Notes under the pieces: generated by a model
Seen by the model: the letters and a program-made list of their open reading frames with translations, nothing else
What the model was told of the DNA's origin: nothing
Databases searched by the model: none
Translations under genes and position numbers: made by a program
From: Arthrobacter sp. MAHUQ-56
GTDB lineage: Bacteria; Actinomycetota; Actinomycetes; Actinomycetales; Micrococcaceae
Assembly (NCBI RefSeq): GCF_019710585.1
Contig: NZ_JAIFZQ010000016.1
Coordinates: 310,001 to 374,000 of the forward strand
Direction of reading: 5' to 3'
DNA length: 64,000 nucleotides
In this document: positions 17,593-26,885 of the stretch, piece after piece
Numbering within the stretch: position 1 is the stretch's first letter
Layout: the number at the start of each line of letters is the position of its first letter

Positions 17593-19230
17593 TTACTTCT
17601 CCCAGGGCGCCTTGATCGGGAAGTACTTCTCCAGGAAGTCGGTCACCACTTCGGCGCGCTCGTCGGCACTGACCTCCGGGAAGCTGCCGTCGTTGAGGCA
17701 GAAGAAGTCCATGTTCCGCTTGGCCAGCAGCTTGGGCAGGTACTTCAGCCCGGCCCGCATGGTGGTGTCAACGTAGCGGACCTTCGCCGCCGTCTGCGTG
17801 ACGGCCCGGCCGGTGAGCAGCGCGTAGTAGTGGTAGAAGGAATTGGTGACGGAGATGTTGTCCGCTGCACGGAAGCGGCTGGCGGCCGTCTTCCGGAACT
17901 CCTCCGGGAATTCCTCCTCCATCTGGGCCACCAGGCTGCGCCGCAGGGGGGCGGCGGTGTGTTCCAGGTGGCGGGTGGTGATCCGGCCGAACCGGTTCCA
18001 CAGGAGCTTGCGGTTCACCCGGGCAGCGTTCTCGAAGCCGCTGCGTTCGGCGTCGTTCTCGCCCAGGCCGATCCGGGTCTCCGCCTCGATGAACTTGGTG
18101 ATGCCGCCGGGGGTGAAGAACATGTCGGGGCTGACGGGACGGCCGAAAAACATGTCGTCGTTGGAGTACAGGAAGTGCTCGGACAGGCCTTCGATGTGGT
18201 GCAGCTGGCACTCCACGGCCTGGGAGTTGTGCGTGGGCAGCACGGAGGGGTCGGCGAAGAACTCCTCGCTGCGCACAATGGTGACCGAAGGGTGTTCCGC
18301 CAGCCAGGCCGGCGCGGGGGAGTCCGTGGCGATGAAGATGCGGCGGATCCAGGGGGCGAACATGTACACGGACCGGAGCGCGTACTTGAGTTCGTTGATC
18401 TGCCGGAACCGGGCTTCATGGTCGTCGCCCTCGCCCAGGACCACGCCCTGCTGCTGGGCGCGGCGCGCGGCAATATATTCCGGGGAGCTGCCGTCCACCC
18501 AGGAGAACACCAGGTCGATGTCGAAGCTGATATCGCTGGCGTGGTCGGCGAACATGTTCTCGATGGTGGGCCAGGTGTGGCCGTAGCGCTCCACGGTGCC
18601 GCGGACGGCGTCCTGCCGCAGCAGGGTGCGGCGGGTCAGGGAGTTCTCGATGGGGAGGATCAGCTGTTCACCTTCGAAGGACCACAGCTCGATCTGGACG
18701 CCGGCTGAGGCGCCGAACTCAAAGCCGCCCACCGGTTCCACGCGGGGACGGTAGAGGCGGAAGATGCGTGCCTGCCGGTTGGAGGACAGCTCGCCGTCGG
18801 CCACCAGGACGGACGTCTTCTTCTTGGCGTCCACCGTCATGGAATAGAAGGGTTCGTCCCGGCAGGCTTCCACCAGGGCTGCGCGGAGCTTCTTCCGGTC
18901 CTTCCAGTCCAGGGCGATGACCGGCCGGTCGTTGTTGCCGCGCACCAACAGGTATGCCAGCTCCGCGTTCACCAGGATGTTGCGCACGAACAGCAGGTCT
19001 TCCACCATGGCCTGGTAGGGGGTCCTGGTGTCGTTGATCAGGGCATAGCGGCCCTTGTGCCGCACAACATCGGGGCGGTGCTTCAGGCGCTGCTCAGCGG
19101 CCGCCGAGGTGATCTCGGAATGGAATTGTTCCTCTACGGACGCTTGGCCGCCGTAATAGACTTCGTCCTGGACAGGTGCTTCTGTAATGGGATTCTCCGT
19201 GCTGGTGGAAGTGTTCATTCTTACCTGCAT
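17593..19230 (-). CDS. Stealth-family sugar-phosphotransferase
   Basis: A 545-aa protein with all four Stealth conserved regions: CR1 IDLVFSWVDGSSPEY (about 236-250), CR2 FRQINELKYALRSVYMFAPWIRRIFIATD and HNSQAVECQLHHIEGLSEHFLYSNDDMFFG, CR3 RHLEHTAAPLRR, and CR4 DFFCLNDG. Characterised members transfer hexose-1-phosphate from UDP-sugars to build capsule phosphopolysaccharides. No transmembrane segment is evident. The start at 19230 has AGGA 5 bases upstream; an alternative ATG is at 19218. No capsule genes flank it; a HAD-type hydrolase lies upstream on the same strand. The acceptor is unknown. Confidence 0.92.
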   Translation of the reverse strand: MQVRMNTSTSTENPITEAPVQDEVYYGGQASVEEQFHSEITSAAAEQRLKHRPDVVRHKGRYALINDTRTPYQAMVEDLLFVRNILVNAELAYLLVRGNNDRPVIALDWKDRKKLRAALVEACRDEPFYSMTVDAKKKTSVLVADGELSSNRQARIFRLYRPRVEPVGGFEFGASAGVQIELWSFEGEQLILPIENSLTRRTLLRQDAVRGTVERYGHTWPTIENMFADHASDISFDIDLVFSWVDGSSPEYIAARRAQQQGVVLGEGDDHEARFRQINELKYALRSVYMFAPWIRRIFIATDSPAPAWLAEHPSVTIVRSEEFFADPSVLPTHNSQAVECQLHHIEGLSEHFLYSNDDMFFGRPVSPDMFFTPGGITKFIEAETRIGLGENDAERSGFENAARVNRKLLWNRFGRITTRHLEHTAAPLRRSLVAQMEEEFPEEFRKTAASRFRAADNISVTNSFYHYYALLTGRAVTQTAAKVRYVDTTMRAGLKYLPKLLAKRNMDFFCLNDGSFPEVSADERAEVVTDFLEKYFPIKAPWEK

Positions 19231-19334
19231 GATAGTCCTGCCCGGATAACGGCAGGTTTCGGGCGCTGTCCGGGACCAGCCGCAGGTGCCGGCCCACCGG
19301 CCGGCAGGAGAAACGTACGACGGCGGGCGGCGGC

Positions 19335-20264
19335 TTAGATGCCCAGCGCTTCCCGCCAGCCGCGCAGGAAGGCCCCTCCGGCGTCGTCATGGATCACCGA
19401 GGCCTCCAGCCCAAGGTCCGCCGCCGTCAGCACCTGGTACGGCTTGCTGGGCACGCCGTCCGCCGGGCGGACGTCCACGTGCTTCACGGCATGGTCGTTG
19501 TGGTGCAGCCAGTCGGCCATCGCATAATCCGTGCGGGAGTCTCCCACCGTCCGCCAGGCCTGCGGGGTGATGCCCTGCGCGGCCAGCAGTTCCACCGCCC
19601 GGCTGGCGCCGAGGTCCTTGCCCAGCCGCACCGACTCAATGTCCGTGGAGATGATGGTGGGGTCCACGCGGTAGTCCACGTCGTCGTCGGAATTCGGTGC
19701 GTGGTGGTCCAGCCGGACCACGCCCAGCCCATGGCGGCCCATCAGCTCCATGGCGTCCGCGTCGAACAGCTTCTGCTCGGCGAGGTACTCGGCGCTGGGC
19801 ACGCCGATGTGCTGCTCCACGGACACCATGGCCCGCTTGGTTTCGTCGAAGAACATGTGGGCCGAGTAGTCCTCCGCCACCAGGCGGCGGATGTCGTCAC
19901 CGTAAGCGGCCGGCACGGCCAGCTCCCGGTCAACGTGGACCGGGCCGGGGCCGGTGGAGGTGTAGCTGAACCACACGGCGCCCTTTTCGCAGATGGCATG
20001 GATGACGGTCCCGGCCGGGATCCCTGCCGCGATCATCGGCTCCATGACCTGCTCGCGGATGAACGCGTCCGAGCGGCCGGTGTTGAAGATGACGGGAATG
20101 CCGGCTGCGGCGAGGGCCACGAGGTCCGCAATGATGTCCGGTTTGACGTCCCTGGTCACGGGGCTTGCCACCGGCCCGTCCACATCCAGCAGGAGTGCCA
20201 GCGGGGGCGTCGAGGGCAGGCGGGTTCCGGGCGCGGGCACGGCGGGGGACTCGGAGGCTGTCAT
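19335..20264 (-). CDS. HAD superfamily hydrolase (Cof/phosphomannomutase-like)
   Basis: A 309-aa predicted phosphatase. Motif I ALLLDVDGPV (nucleophile Asp about residue 28), motif II IFNTGRSD (about 59), and a late VGDSRTDYAMADWL (motif IV, about 240) place it in the HAD superfamily with a large cap domain. Cytosolic. It precedes the Stealth gene on the same strand by about 105 bases, so a sugar-phosphate substrate linked to that pathway is possible but only inferred. Confidence 0.8.
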   Translation of the reverse strand: MTASESPAVPAPGTRLPSTPPLALLLDVDGPVASPVTRDVKPDIIADLVALAAAGIPVIFNTGRSDAFIREQVMEPMIAAGIPAGTVIHAICEKGAVWFSYTSTGPGPVHVDRELAVPAAYGDDIRRLVAEDYSAHMFFDETKRAMVSVEQHIGVPSAEYLAEQKLFDADAMELMGRHGLGVVRLDHHAPNSDDDVDYRVDPTIISTDIESVRLGKDLGASRAVELLAAQGITPQAWRTVGDSRTDYAMADWLHHNDHAVKHVDVRPADGVPSKPYQVLTAADLGLEASVIHDDAGGAFLRGWREALGI

Positions 20265-20412
20265 GGGTCCATTCTGTCAGCAGCAACCGCAGGTGCCCGG
20301 TGGGCCATCGCGAAAGCGGCCCTGGATGACGCATGGTCACTGTTTGGCTACAACCTCCGGCGGGCACGCCCTGCTACTTTCCCTGCGGCTGCTCGGTGCC
20401 TAGTGTGGCAGG

Positions 20413-20712
20413 GTGATATTCAAAGCTGTGGGCGAGGGCCGCCCTTACCCCGACCATGGTTACAACACCCCGAAGCAGTGGGCGTCCCTTCCGCCGCGTC
20501 CGGTCCGGCTGGACGAACTGGTCACCACCAAGCGGACCCTGGACCTGGAGGCACTGCTCGCCGAGGATTCCACGTTTTTCGGGGACCTGTTCCCGCACGT
20601 GGTGCAGTACCGGGGAACGATGTACCTGGAGGACGGACTGCACCGCGCCGTCCGGACCGCCCTGCACCAGCGCACCGCAATCCACGCCCGCGTCCTGGTG
20701 CTCGATGGCTAG
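20413..20712 (+). CDS. Conserved small actinobacterial protein upstream of a LytR_C protein
   Basis: A 99-aa protein starting at GTG 20413 behind GGCAGG. It has RPVRLDELVTTKRTLDLEALL, a conserved-looking DLFPHVVQYRGTMYLEDGLHRAVRTALHQRTAIHARVLVLD, and no membrane segment. The block resembles small proteins sometimes annotated as VapB-type antitoxins, but no toxin partner is present and I do not trust that label. The stop overlaps the start of the next gene by 8 bases, so the two are co-translated. Confidence 0.75.
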   Translation: MIFKAVGEGRPYPDHGYNTPKQWASLPPRPVRLDELVTTKRTLDLEALLAEDSTFFGDLFPHVVQYRGTMYLEDGLHRAVRTALHQRTAIHARVLVLDG

Positions 20713-21379
20713 GCGGCGGCCCATGGATCCGGACATCCTGCACGGCCACCACGTAGTCAGCGGGCCGGAACTGCGGGCGGCCATGGAGGCGGCCCGGGAT
20801 GCCGATGAAACCGTCCGGGTGCGCCGCCGCGTGCTGCATGGCGTGGTCCTGGTCCTGCTGATCGGCCTGATTGCGGCCGCCATCATCCTGGCGCTCGCCA
20901 TCATCAACGGGCGGTTCAAGATCCCGGCTGCGGAAACGGCTCCAACGCCGGTCTCATCCTGCCCGGCGTCCATGTTCGACTACACGCCGAACGACAAGAT
21001 CAACCTCAACGTCTACAACTCCACCAGCCGGCCCGGCCTGGCCCGCACCGTGGCGGACGAGCTCCTGGCCCGGAAGTTCGTGGTGGGGGCGGTGGGCAAC
21101 ATCAACGCCGGCTATCGGGGTGCGGCAGCCGTGGTGTCCGGGGCTGCCGGGCAGGCGGCGGCCTTCAGCGTGCAGCGCAATATCCCGGGTTCGGACTACT
21201 TCCAGGACGGCCGGACGGACGCCAGCGTCGACCTCATCCTCGCCCATGATTACAAGGCGCTCGTCCCGCCGGAGCTGGTGGACCAGACACCCGGCAAGCT
21301 CAGCTGCCCCCGGGAAAGTCGGCGGATAGCGGACAGCGACAAGTGGCCGGTCATGCCGACGGCGGCGCCCACCTCCTGA
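20705..21379 (+). CDS. Membrane-anchored LytR_C domain protein
   Basis: A 224-aa protein from the ATG at 20705, which overlaps the end of the upstream gene. The N-terminal about 40 residues are charged and cytosolic. One transmembrane helix (VVLVLLIGLIAAAIILALAII, about 48-68) follows, then an extracellular LytR_C domain (INLNVYNSTSRPGLARTVADELLARKF, about 99-125). LytR_C is found in cell-envelope proteins of actinobacteria, often fused to LCP phosphotransferase domains; here it stands alone. The role in wall polymer attachment is inferred. Confidence 0.85.
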   Translation: MARRRPMDPDILHGHHVVSGPELRAAMEAARDADETVRVRRRVLHGVVLVLLIGLIAAAIILALAIINGRFKIPAAETAPTPVSSCPASMFDYTPNDKINLNVYNSTSRPGLARTVADELLARKFVVGAVGNINAGYRGAAAVVSGAAGQAAAFSVQRNIPGSDYFQDGRTDASVDLILAHDYKALVPPELVDQTPGKLSCPRESRRIADSDKWPVMPTAAPTS

Positions 21380-21406
21380 TGCCCTCCGCCCCGCCTGGCT
21401 GCGGGC

Positions 21407-22057
21407 TCAGCCGGCCGCTGCTGGAAGGGGGCCGACCCGGACGGGCCGCCCGCCGTCGTCGAACCTGGCGCCGGCGCCGAGCTGGATGAAGCGCACCGTC
21501 CGGGCCACGCGCGCCTCCAGCTCCGACGGCTCGTCGCTGCCCCGGGCCGCGCTTGAGGACAGCGTGCCGAGGATCAGCTGCGACTGCTGCCCGACGTCCG
21601 CCACGGGCAGGTAGCCCTGCTCCATGCCGTCGCGAAGAATGTCCTGGAGCAGGAGGCTGAGCTCGCCCACATGGTCGGACAGTTTGGCAAAGGACGACGG
21701 CGACAGCACCGCACCCATGGCAGGTCCCGGGGGAAGGTGGCGGCGGCTGAGGTCCACCACCTGGGCACGGACGTACAGGGCCAGGCGGTCCACCGGATTC
21801 TCCAGCCGGCCCAGCGCGTCGCGAAGGTCGGAGAGGAATTTCTCCGTCTCGTCGAGCGCGTAGGAAATCAGCAGCTCTTCGATGTCCGCGTAGTAGTTGT
21901 ATACGGCGGTCCGGCCCACGCCCGCGTGCCGCGCCACGTCGGTCATGGTCAGTCCGGGAAGGCCGTGCGAGAACAGCAGCTCGCCGAAAGCGGTCAAGAT
22001 CCGGCGCTGGGTGCCCGCGCGCTGCTCGGCGTTGCTGGCGGCTGAAATCCTGGGCAT
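21407..22057 (-). CDS. TetR family transcriptional regulator
   Basis: A 216-aa protein with an N-terminal helix-turn-helix: RRILTAFGELLFSHGLPGLTMTDVARHAGVGRTAVYNYYADIEELL (about 18-63). The C-terminal ligand domain has no recognisable signature. The gene lies 31 bases downstream of the FrnE-like gene on the same strand, and that gap contains interleaved dyads that may be its own operator. The regulated process may include the oxidoreductase; inferred from position only. Confidence 0.88.
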   Translation of the reverse strand: MPRISAASNAEQRAGTQRRILTAFGELLFSHGLPGLTMTDVARHAGVGRTAVYNYYADIEELLISYALDETEKFLSDLRDALGRLENPVDRLALYVRAQVVDLSRRHLPPGPAMGAVLSPSSFAKLSDHVGELSLLLQDILRDGMEQGYLPVADVGQQSQLILGTLSSSAARGSDEPSELEARVARTVRFIQLGAGARFDDGGRPVRVGPLPAAAG

Positions 22058-22060
22058 ACA

Positions 22061-22087
22061 GACACTTTACCGCGATGTGTCAGTAAA
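22061..22087. promoter_or_regulatory. Candidate TetR operator upstream of the regulator gene
   Basis: Two interleaved dyads: GACAC (22061-22065) with GTGTC (22077-22081), and TTTAC (22066-22070) with GTAAA (22083-22087), directly before the TetR start at 22057. Confidence 0.5.
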
Positions 22088-22088
22088 C

Positions 22089-22787
22089 CTAGACGGAACA
22101 CCCCTCCGGGCCGCATACTTCCGCCTCACCGGAGTTGACCAGCACCAGGGGGTTGGCGTCCTGCCATGCCTGGTTCAGGGCTGCGGTGAAGGTCTGGACG
22201 GGCTGCGCGCCGGACAGGCCGAACTTGCGGTCGATGACGAAGAAAGGCACGCCGCTGATGCCCAGGGCCTGGCCCTCGCGGAAGTCGTTGCGCACGTCCT
22301 CCGCATAGTTGTCCGTGGTGAAGAGCTCCTCCACCTCGCGGGCCGGGAGTCCGAGGTCCTTGCCGAGCGCCGACAGGTAGTCCCGGCTGCCGATGTCCTC
22401 GCCGTGCTCGAAGTGGTCGCTCAGCAGGCGTTCCTTGGCTGCGTCCTGCTTCGCGTGTGCGGCGGCAAGATGGATCAGGCGGTGGGCGGTGAAGCTGTTG
22501 GCCACCACCACCTTGTCGAAGTGGTAGTCCAGGCCTTCGCCCTTGGCCTGCTGGGCCACGTGGTCGAACATCTGCGAGACCTGCTGGGGCGCCATCCCCT
22601 TGCGGGTGCTCAGGTACTCCAGTTCGGTGCCGTCGTAGTGCTCCGGCAGGGTGGGGTCCAGCTGGTAGCTGCGCCACACCACCTCGACGGCGTCCCGGTG
22701 CGGGAAGTCCGCCAGCGCCGACTCGAAACGGCGCTTTCCAATGAAGCACCAGGGGCAGGCAACGTCAGACCAGATCTCAATCCTCAT
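22089..22787 (-). CDS. DsbA/FrnE-type thioredoxin-fold oxidoreductase
   Basis: A 232-aa cytosolic protein of the FrnE group (2-hydroxychromene-2-carboxylate isomerase/DsbA clan). It begins MRIEIWSDVACPWCFIGKRRF with the CPWC motif at about residues 11-14, then a helical insert, then the cis-Pro loop ISGVPFFVIDRKFGLSGAQP (about 170-189). A C-terminal CGPEGC pair, seen in several FrnE proteins, gives a second redox couple. The ATG at 22787 fits the family N-terminus; ATG 22796 is an alternative. It is followed by a TetR gene. Confidence 0.9.
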   Translation of the reverse strand: MRIEIWSDVACPWCFIGKRRFESALADFPHRDAVEVVWRSYQLDPTLPEHYDGTELEYLSTRKGMAPQQVSQMFDHVAQQAKGEGLDYHFDKVVVANSFTAHRLIHLAAAHAKQDAAKERLLSDHFEHGEDIGSRDYLSALGKDLGLPAREVEELFTTDNYAEDVRNDFREGQALGISGVPFFVIDRKFGLSGAQPVQTFTAALNQAWQDANPLVLVNSGEAEVCGPEGCSV

Positions 22788-23002
22788 GGTTTCCATAACC
22801 GGCCCCGTCGGGACGCCATTCCTGTGCACGCTATGACATCGGGCACATTGGGTCTTGTCTCGGAGCCGTGGCGTGGTAGATAGTCGGAGCAGAGGTCAAG
22901 CAGCGGGCCCTTTCATAGCGGAAGCACCGTGGCAAGAGCGCCCCGGTGGAATTTCTGCCCGGCCAGCTGGGGAGCCAGGCCTGTCACCCTGGGAGGCCAG
23001 GA

Positions 23003-24064
23003 ATGCGCATTGGACTGGTTTCGGGACCCTGGATTCCCGTTCCACCTGCAACCTACGGCGGCACTGAAAGAGTGGTGGATACCCTTGCCCGGGGCTTCGC
23101 GGCTGCCGGCCACGAGGTGCTGCTCGCAGCCCCAACCGAGAGCGAGTGCCCCGTGCAGCTCGTTCCGAACATGCGGCCGGCCGACTATGACGGACTGGGA
23201 ACCACCATCTCCGAACTCAGCCACGTCACCAGGGCCTACGACGGGCTGCAGGACGTGGACGTCATCCATGACCACACGCTAACGGGTCCCCTGTACATGC
23301 ACAGGCCGCCCGGGGTGCCGCTGGCCACCACCATCCACGGCCCCATCAATGCGCAGGCTGCGGACATCTACCGGGCTGTTGCCCGGAACGCGGCAGTGGT
23401 GGCGATCTCCCGGGACCAGGCCTCGCATGCGCCCGATGTCCCGGTCACGCGCGTCATCCATCACGGAATGGACCTCTCCCGCGTGCCTGTGGGAACCGGC
23501 AGCGGAGGCTACCTGTGCTTCGTGGGCCGGTCATGCCCGGACAAGGGATTGGTGGAGGCCATCACCATCGCCCGGGAAGCCGGGATGCACCTCAAGATTG
23601 CGGTCAAGATGCGGGAACCGGAGGAGATCCGCTACTTCCGGGAAGTCATCGAACCCAGGCTGGGACCCAACGAAGACTTCGTTGGAGAGGTGGACGACGC
23701 CGCCAAGTACCAGCTGATGGGCGAGGCCGTGGCCTTCCTGAATCCCATCCAGTGGTCCGAGCCGTTCGGCCTGGTCATGATCGAGGCGCTCGCCACCGGA
23801 ACGCCGGTGGTCGGCACACGCATAGGATCCGCCCCGGAGATCGTCAAGCATGGGCGGACGGGGTTCCTGGGAGAGACTGGCGAGCTGGCTGCCCTCGTGC
23901 CGGCGGCCGCGGAACTGGACCGGGCGGCGTGCCGGAAAGCTGTCGAGGAGCGGTTCACGGCCGACCGCATGGTGGCTGACCACCTGCGGCTCTACGGCGA
24001 CCTTATTGAAGGCAAGGCGTTCCCGGGGGTTCCGGATGGTGGCCGGGTGCACCAAAATCTATAG
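23003..24064 (+). CDS. Family 4 glycosyltransferase (GT-B fold)
   Basis: A 353-aa enzyme transferring a sugar from an activated donor. It starts at ATG 23003 behind GGGAGG. It has the glycine-rich N-terminus PPATYGGTERVVDTLARGFAAAGHEV (about 12-37), HGMDLSRVP, FVGRSCPDKGL and the E-x7-E donor site EPFGLVMIEALATGTPVVG (about 253-271). Cytosolic. It lies 60 bases upstream of a glycogen-debranching-type enzyme, which hints at alpha-glucan or trehalose-type metabolism, but donor and acceptor are not known. Confidence 0.87.
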   Translation: MRIGLVSGPWIPVPPATYGGTERVVDTLARGFAAAGHEVLLAAPTESECPVQLVPNMRPADYDGLGTTISELSHVTRAYDGLQDVDVIHDHTLTGPLYMHRPPGVPLATTIHGPINAQAADIYRAVARNAAVVAISRDQASHAPDVPVTRVIHHGMDLSRVPVGTGSGGYLCFVGRSCPDKGLVEAITIAREAGMHLKIAVKMREPEEIRYFREVIEPRLGPNEDFVGEVDDAAKYQLMGEAVAFLNPIQWSEPFGLVMIEALATGTPVVGTRIGSAPEIVKHGRTGFLGETGELAALVPAAAELDRAACRKAVEERFTADRMVADHLRLYGDLIEGKAFPGVPDGGRVHQNL

Positions 24065-24124
24065 AGGCATCAATGCTTCGCCGGAGTCCCCCGGGCAGCA
24101 TGCCGCCTGAGAAGGGAGTCTCCC

Positions 24125-26302
24125 ATGACCGCCTGGAACGCAGACAACGAAGCCTCCGTGTCCGATTCGGGTTCGGTCACGGTCCTGGAGGGGTCCTCGT
24201 TCTGTATCTCGTCCGGCAGCGGCGACATCAGTCCCGAGGGCGGAACGAACGGCGCGTTCTTCCAGGACACCCGCATCGTCTCGCGCTGGGTGCTGCGCAT
24301 CAACGGCTCGCTCCGGGAGCCGCTGTCCGCGCAGCGGCCGCATCCGTTCGAGGCCACGTTCGTGGGCCGGGCCAAGTGGCCCGGCGGCAGGTTCGACAGC
24401 CCGCTTGTGGTGCGCCAGGTCCGCCACATCGGGCCGGGCATGCAGGACGACATCACGCTGGAAAACTATGCGGCGGAACCCGTCGAGTGCGACATCGAGC
24501 TCCTGGTGGACGCGGACCAGGCGGACCTCTTCGACGTCAAGGGTGGACGCACCACGGGACCCGACGACACCACGCGGAGGCTGGACGAAGGGCGGCTGGT
24601 CATCGAGGCCTTCCGGCATGGCCAGCAGCGAGGATCCGCCGTGGGCGCCCGGGGCGCGGAGGCCAGTACCGACGGGCTCCGCTTCCACGTAACGGTCCCC
24701 GCCAGGGGGAAATGGGCCACCAGCATCATCGTGGTGCCGCTGGTCAATGGGGAGGCGCCGGAGAAGCCCTTCCGCGAGGGGCAGCTGCCGCATCACCGCG
24801 AAGGAGTGCGCCGGCACCTTGACTGGGAAGAGGCGGTTCCGCGGATCACCATCGAGGACGCGGGCCTGCAGGACCTGCTCAACCGCAGCCAGAGCGACCT
24901 CGGTGCCCTGCGCATCTTCGATGCACACCACCCTGAACGTGCCGCGGTTGCTGCCGGGGCGCCCTGGTTCATGGCATTGTTCGGCCGGGACTCACTGCTG
25001 ACGTCGTACATGAGCCTGATGGTCAACCCCAACCTGGCGCTGGGCACCCTGCAGACCCTGGCCGGCATCCAGGGCAGGAAGGTGGACCCGGACTCAGAGG
25101 AAGAACCCGGCCGGATACCGCATGAGGTCCGGCTGGGCGTCACGGCCGGACTGTCCCTGGGCGGCACGGCGTATTACGGCACGGTGGACGCCACGCCCTT
25201 GTTTGTGGCGGTCCTGGGTGAACTGAGCCGGTGGGGCCTGTCCCGGGACAAGATCCGGCCGTTACTGGCGAACGCGGACCGGGCGCTTGAGTGGATCGAA
25301 AAATACGGCGACAAGGACGGCGACGGATTTGTCGAATACCTGCGCCCCAACGATCACGGCCTGGTCAACCAGGGCTGGAAGGATTCCTGGGACGGCATCA
25401 ACTTTGCGGACGGGACCATCGCCGAGGCACCCATTGCCCTCTGCGAGGTCCAGGCCTACGTCTACTCGGCCTACCTCGGCCGGTCCCTGCTGGCCCACTG
25501 GGACGGGGACACCGCCCTCGAGCAGCAATGGGCAGCACGTGCGGCAGCCTTCAAGGAGGAGTTCAACAAGAAGTTCTGGCTGCCGGACAAGGGCTACTTC
25601 GCCGTGGCCCTGGACAAGGACAAGCGCCCCGTTGACGCACTGACCTCCAACATCGGCCACTGCCTCTTCACCGGCATCGTGGACGAGGACAAGGCCCAGT
25701 CCGTGATGGAGCACCTGATGTCCCCGCAGATGTTCACCGGCTGGGGCATCCGCACCCTCGCCTCGGACATGGGGGCCTACAACCCCGTCAGCTACCACAA
25801 CGGCTCCGTCTGGCCCCACGACACGGCCATGGTGGCCACCGGCCTGATGCGCTACGGCTTCGTGGACGAGGCCAAGCGGGTTGCGCTGGGAATCTTCGAC
25901 GCCGCAGGGCATTTCGACAACCGCCTCCCGGAGCTCTTCTGCGGTTTTGACCGTGGGGAGTTCCCGGGCCCCGTGCCGTATCCCACCGCGTGCTCCCCGC
26001 AGGCCTGGGCTGCCGCGGCGCCGGTCCAGCTCGCGCGGATCCTGCTCCGGTTCGACCCCGTCTTCACCCGCGGCGTGGTGCACCTCGCCCCGATCCTGCC
26101 GGAGATCGTCGGTACGTTCCGGGCGGAAAATGTCCTCCTGGACACCAGCCGCGTCACCATCACCGCCGCCGGAACCCAGGGCAGCATCGAAGGGCTGCCA
26201 CCCGGGCTCAAACTGCTCAGCAAGCCGCGTCCGCCGCTGGCGTACCCGCCTAACGGGGTGGCGGCAGGTGCAGGCCGGGGGTTGAACCAGCCCGGTGCCT
26301 GA
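24125..26302 (+). CDS. Amylo-alpha-1,6-glucosidase-type (glycogen debranching) protein
   Basis: A 725-aa protein with an N-terminal glycogen-debranching beta domain (VTVLEGSSFCISSGSGDISPEGGTNGAFFQDTRIVSRW, about 19-56) and a C-terminal six-hairpin (alpha/alpha)6 glycosidase domain (PWFMALFGRDSLLTSYMSLM about 279-298, DGFVEYLRPNDHGLVNQGWKDSWDG, YHNGSVWPHDTAM). The acidic residues in GRDS and WKDSWDG are probable catalytic or binding residues. The ribosome-binding site GAAGGGAG precedes the ATG. It probably acts on alpha-glucans in the cytosol together with the upstream glycosyltransferase. Confidence 0.9.
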   Translation: MTAWNADNEASVSDSGSVTVLEGSSFCISSGSGDISPEGGTNGAFFQDTRIVSRWVLRINGSLREPLSAQRPHPFEATFVGRAKWPGGRFDSPLVVRQVRHIGPGMQDDITLENYAAEPVECDIELLVDADQADLFDVKGGRTTGPDDTTRRLDEGRLVIEAFRHGQQRGSAVGARGAEASTDGLRFHVTVPARGKWATSIIVVPLVNGEAPEKPFREGQLPHHREGVRRHLDWEEAVPRITIEDAGLQDLLNRSQSDLGALRIFDAHHPERAAVAAGAPWFMALFGRDSLLTSYMSLMVNPNLALGTLQTLAGIQGRKVDPDSEEEPGRIPHEVRLGVTAGLSLGGTAYYGTVDATPLFVAVLGELSRWGLSRDKIRPLLANADRALEWIEKYGDKDGDGFVEYLRPNDHGLVNQGWKDSWDGINFADGTIAEAPIALCEVQAYVYSAYLGRSLLAHWDGDTALEQQWAARAAAFKEEFNKKFWLPDKGYFAVALDKDKRPVDALTSNIGHCLFTGIVDEDKAQSVMEHLMSPQMFTGWGIRTLASDMGAYNPVSYHNGSVWPHDTAMVATGLMRYGFVDEAKRVALGIFDAAGHFDNRLPELFCGFDRGEFPGPVPYPTACSPQAWAAAAPVQLARILLRFDPVFTRGVVHLAPILPEIVGTFRAENVLLDTSRVTITAAGTQGSIEGLPPGLKLLSKPRPPLAYPPNGVAAGAGRGLNQPGA

Positions 26303-26334
26303 CGGATTCCAGGAGGCCGGCCTGCCCGGCAGGG

Positions 26335-26868
26335 TCAGGGCAGGGCACGCTCCAGCACGAAGTCATGTTCCACGGTGCTGCCCAGTTGGAAGGACTTGGT
26401 GCCCACCTTGCGGAAGCCCGACTTTTCGTAAAAGCGGATGGCGCGCGCGTTCTGGCTGTTGACTCCCAGCCACGCGGCCGCGCCGCCGGCGGCTGCGGCA
26501 GCCCGGAGGCTGGCATGCATGAGCTCTGCGGCGGCGCCGAGCCCGTGGTAGTCCGGGTGGACGTAGCACTTGCTGAGCTCCACTGACGGCTGCAGGGTCA
26601 GGGCGGACAAAACGTCGGGATCCGCCGCGGCACGGTTCACCAGCAGGCTGTACCCGTTGAGCCGGCCGTCGGCGTCGATCACCAGGACAGTGGTCTCCGG
26701 GTCGGCGAGGTAGCGCTGGAAGTGCTTTTCGCTGAGCGTGTTGGCCAGGTGCGCCGCAATGTCCGCAGGTGACGACGACGGCGGGCAGGCCAGCGGAAAG
26801 GTGACGGCCGCCAGCTCAGCCAGCGGGCCGGCGTCGTCCGCTGTTGCCTTGCGGATGGTGTGGCTCAT
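26335..26868 (-). CDS. GNAT family N-acetyltransferase
   Basis: A 177-aa protein from ATG 26868 behind AGGAGGAAG. The acetyl-CoA site is seen at LSKCYVHPDYHGLGAAAELMHAS (about 105-127), followed by WLGVNSQNARAIRFYEKSGFRKVGTKSF, the standard GNAT C-terminus. A longer in-frame extension upstream is low complexity and overlaps the preceding gene. It lies 17 bases after the D-2-hydroxyacid dehydrogenase gene, probably in one operon. Substrate unknown. Confidence 0.9.
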   Translation of the reverse strand: MSHTIRKATADDAGPLAELAAVTFPLACPPSSSPADIAAHLANTLSEKHFQRYLADPETTVLVIDADGRLNGYSLLVNRAAADPDVLSALTLQPSVELSKCYVHPDYHGLGAAAELMHASLRAAAAAGGAAAWLGVNSQNARAIRFYEKSGFRKVGTKSFQLGSTVEHDFVLERALP

Positions 26869-26885
26869 GCGGCTTCTTCCTCCTG

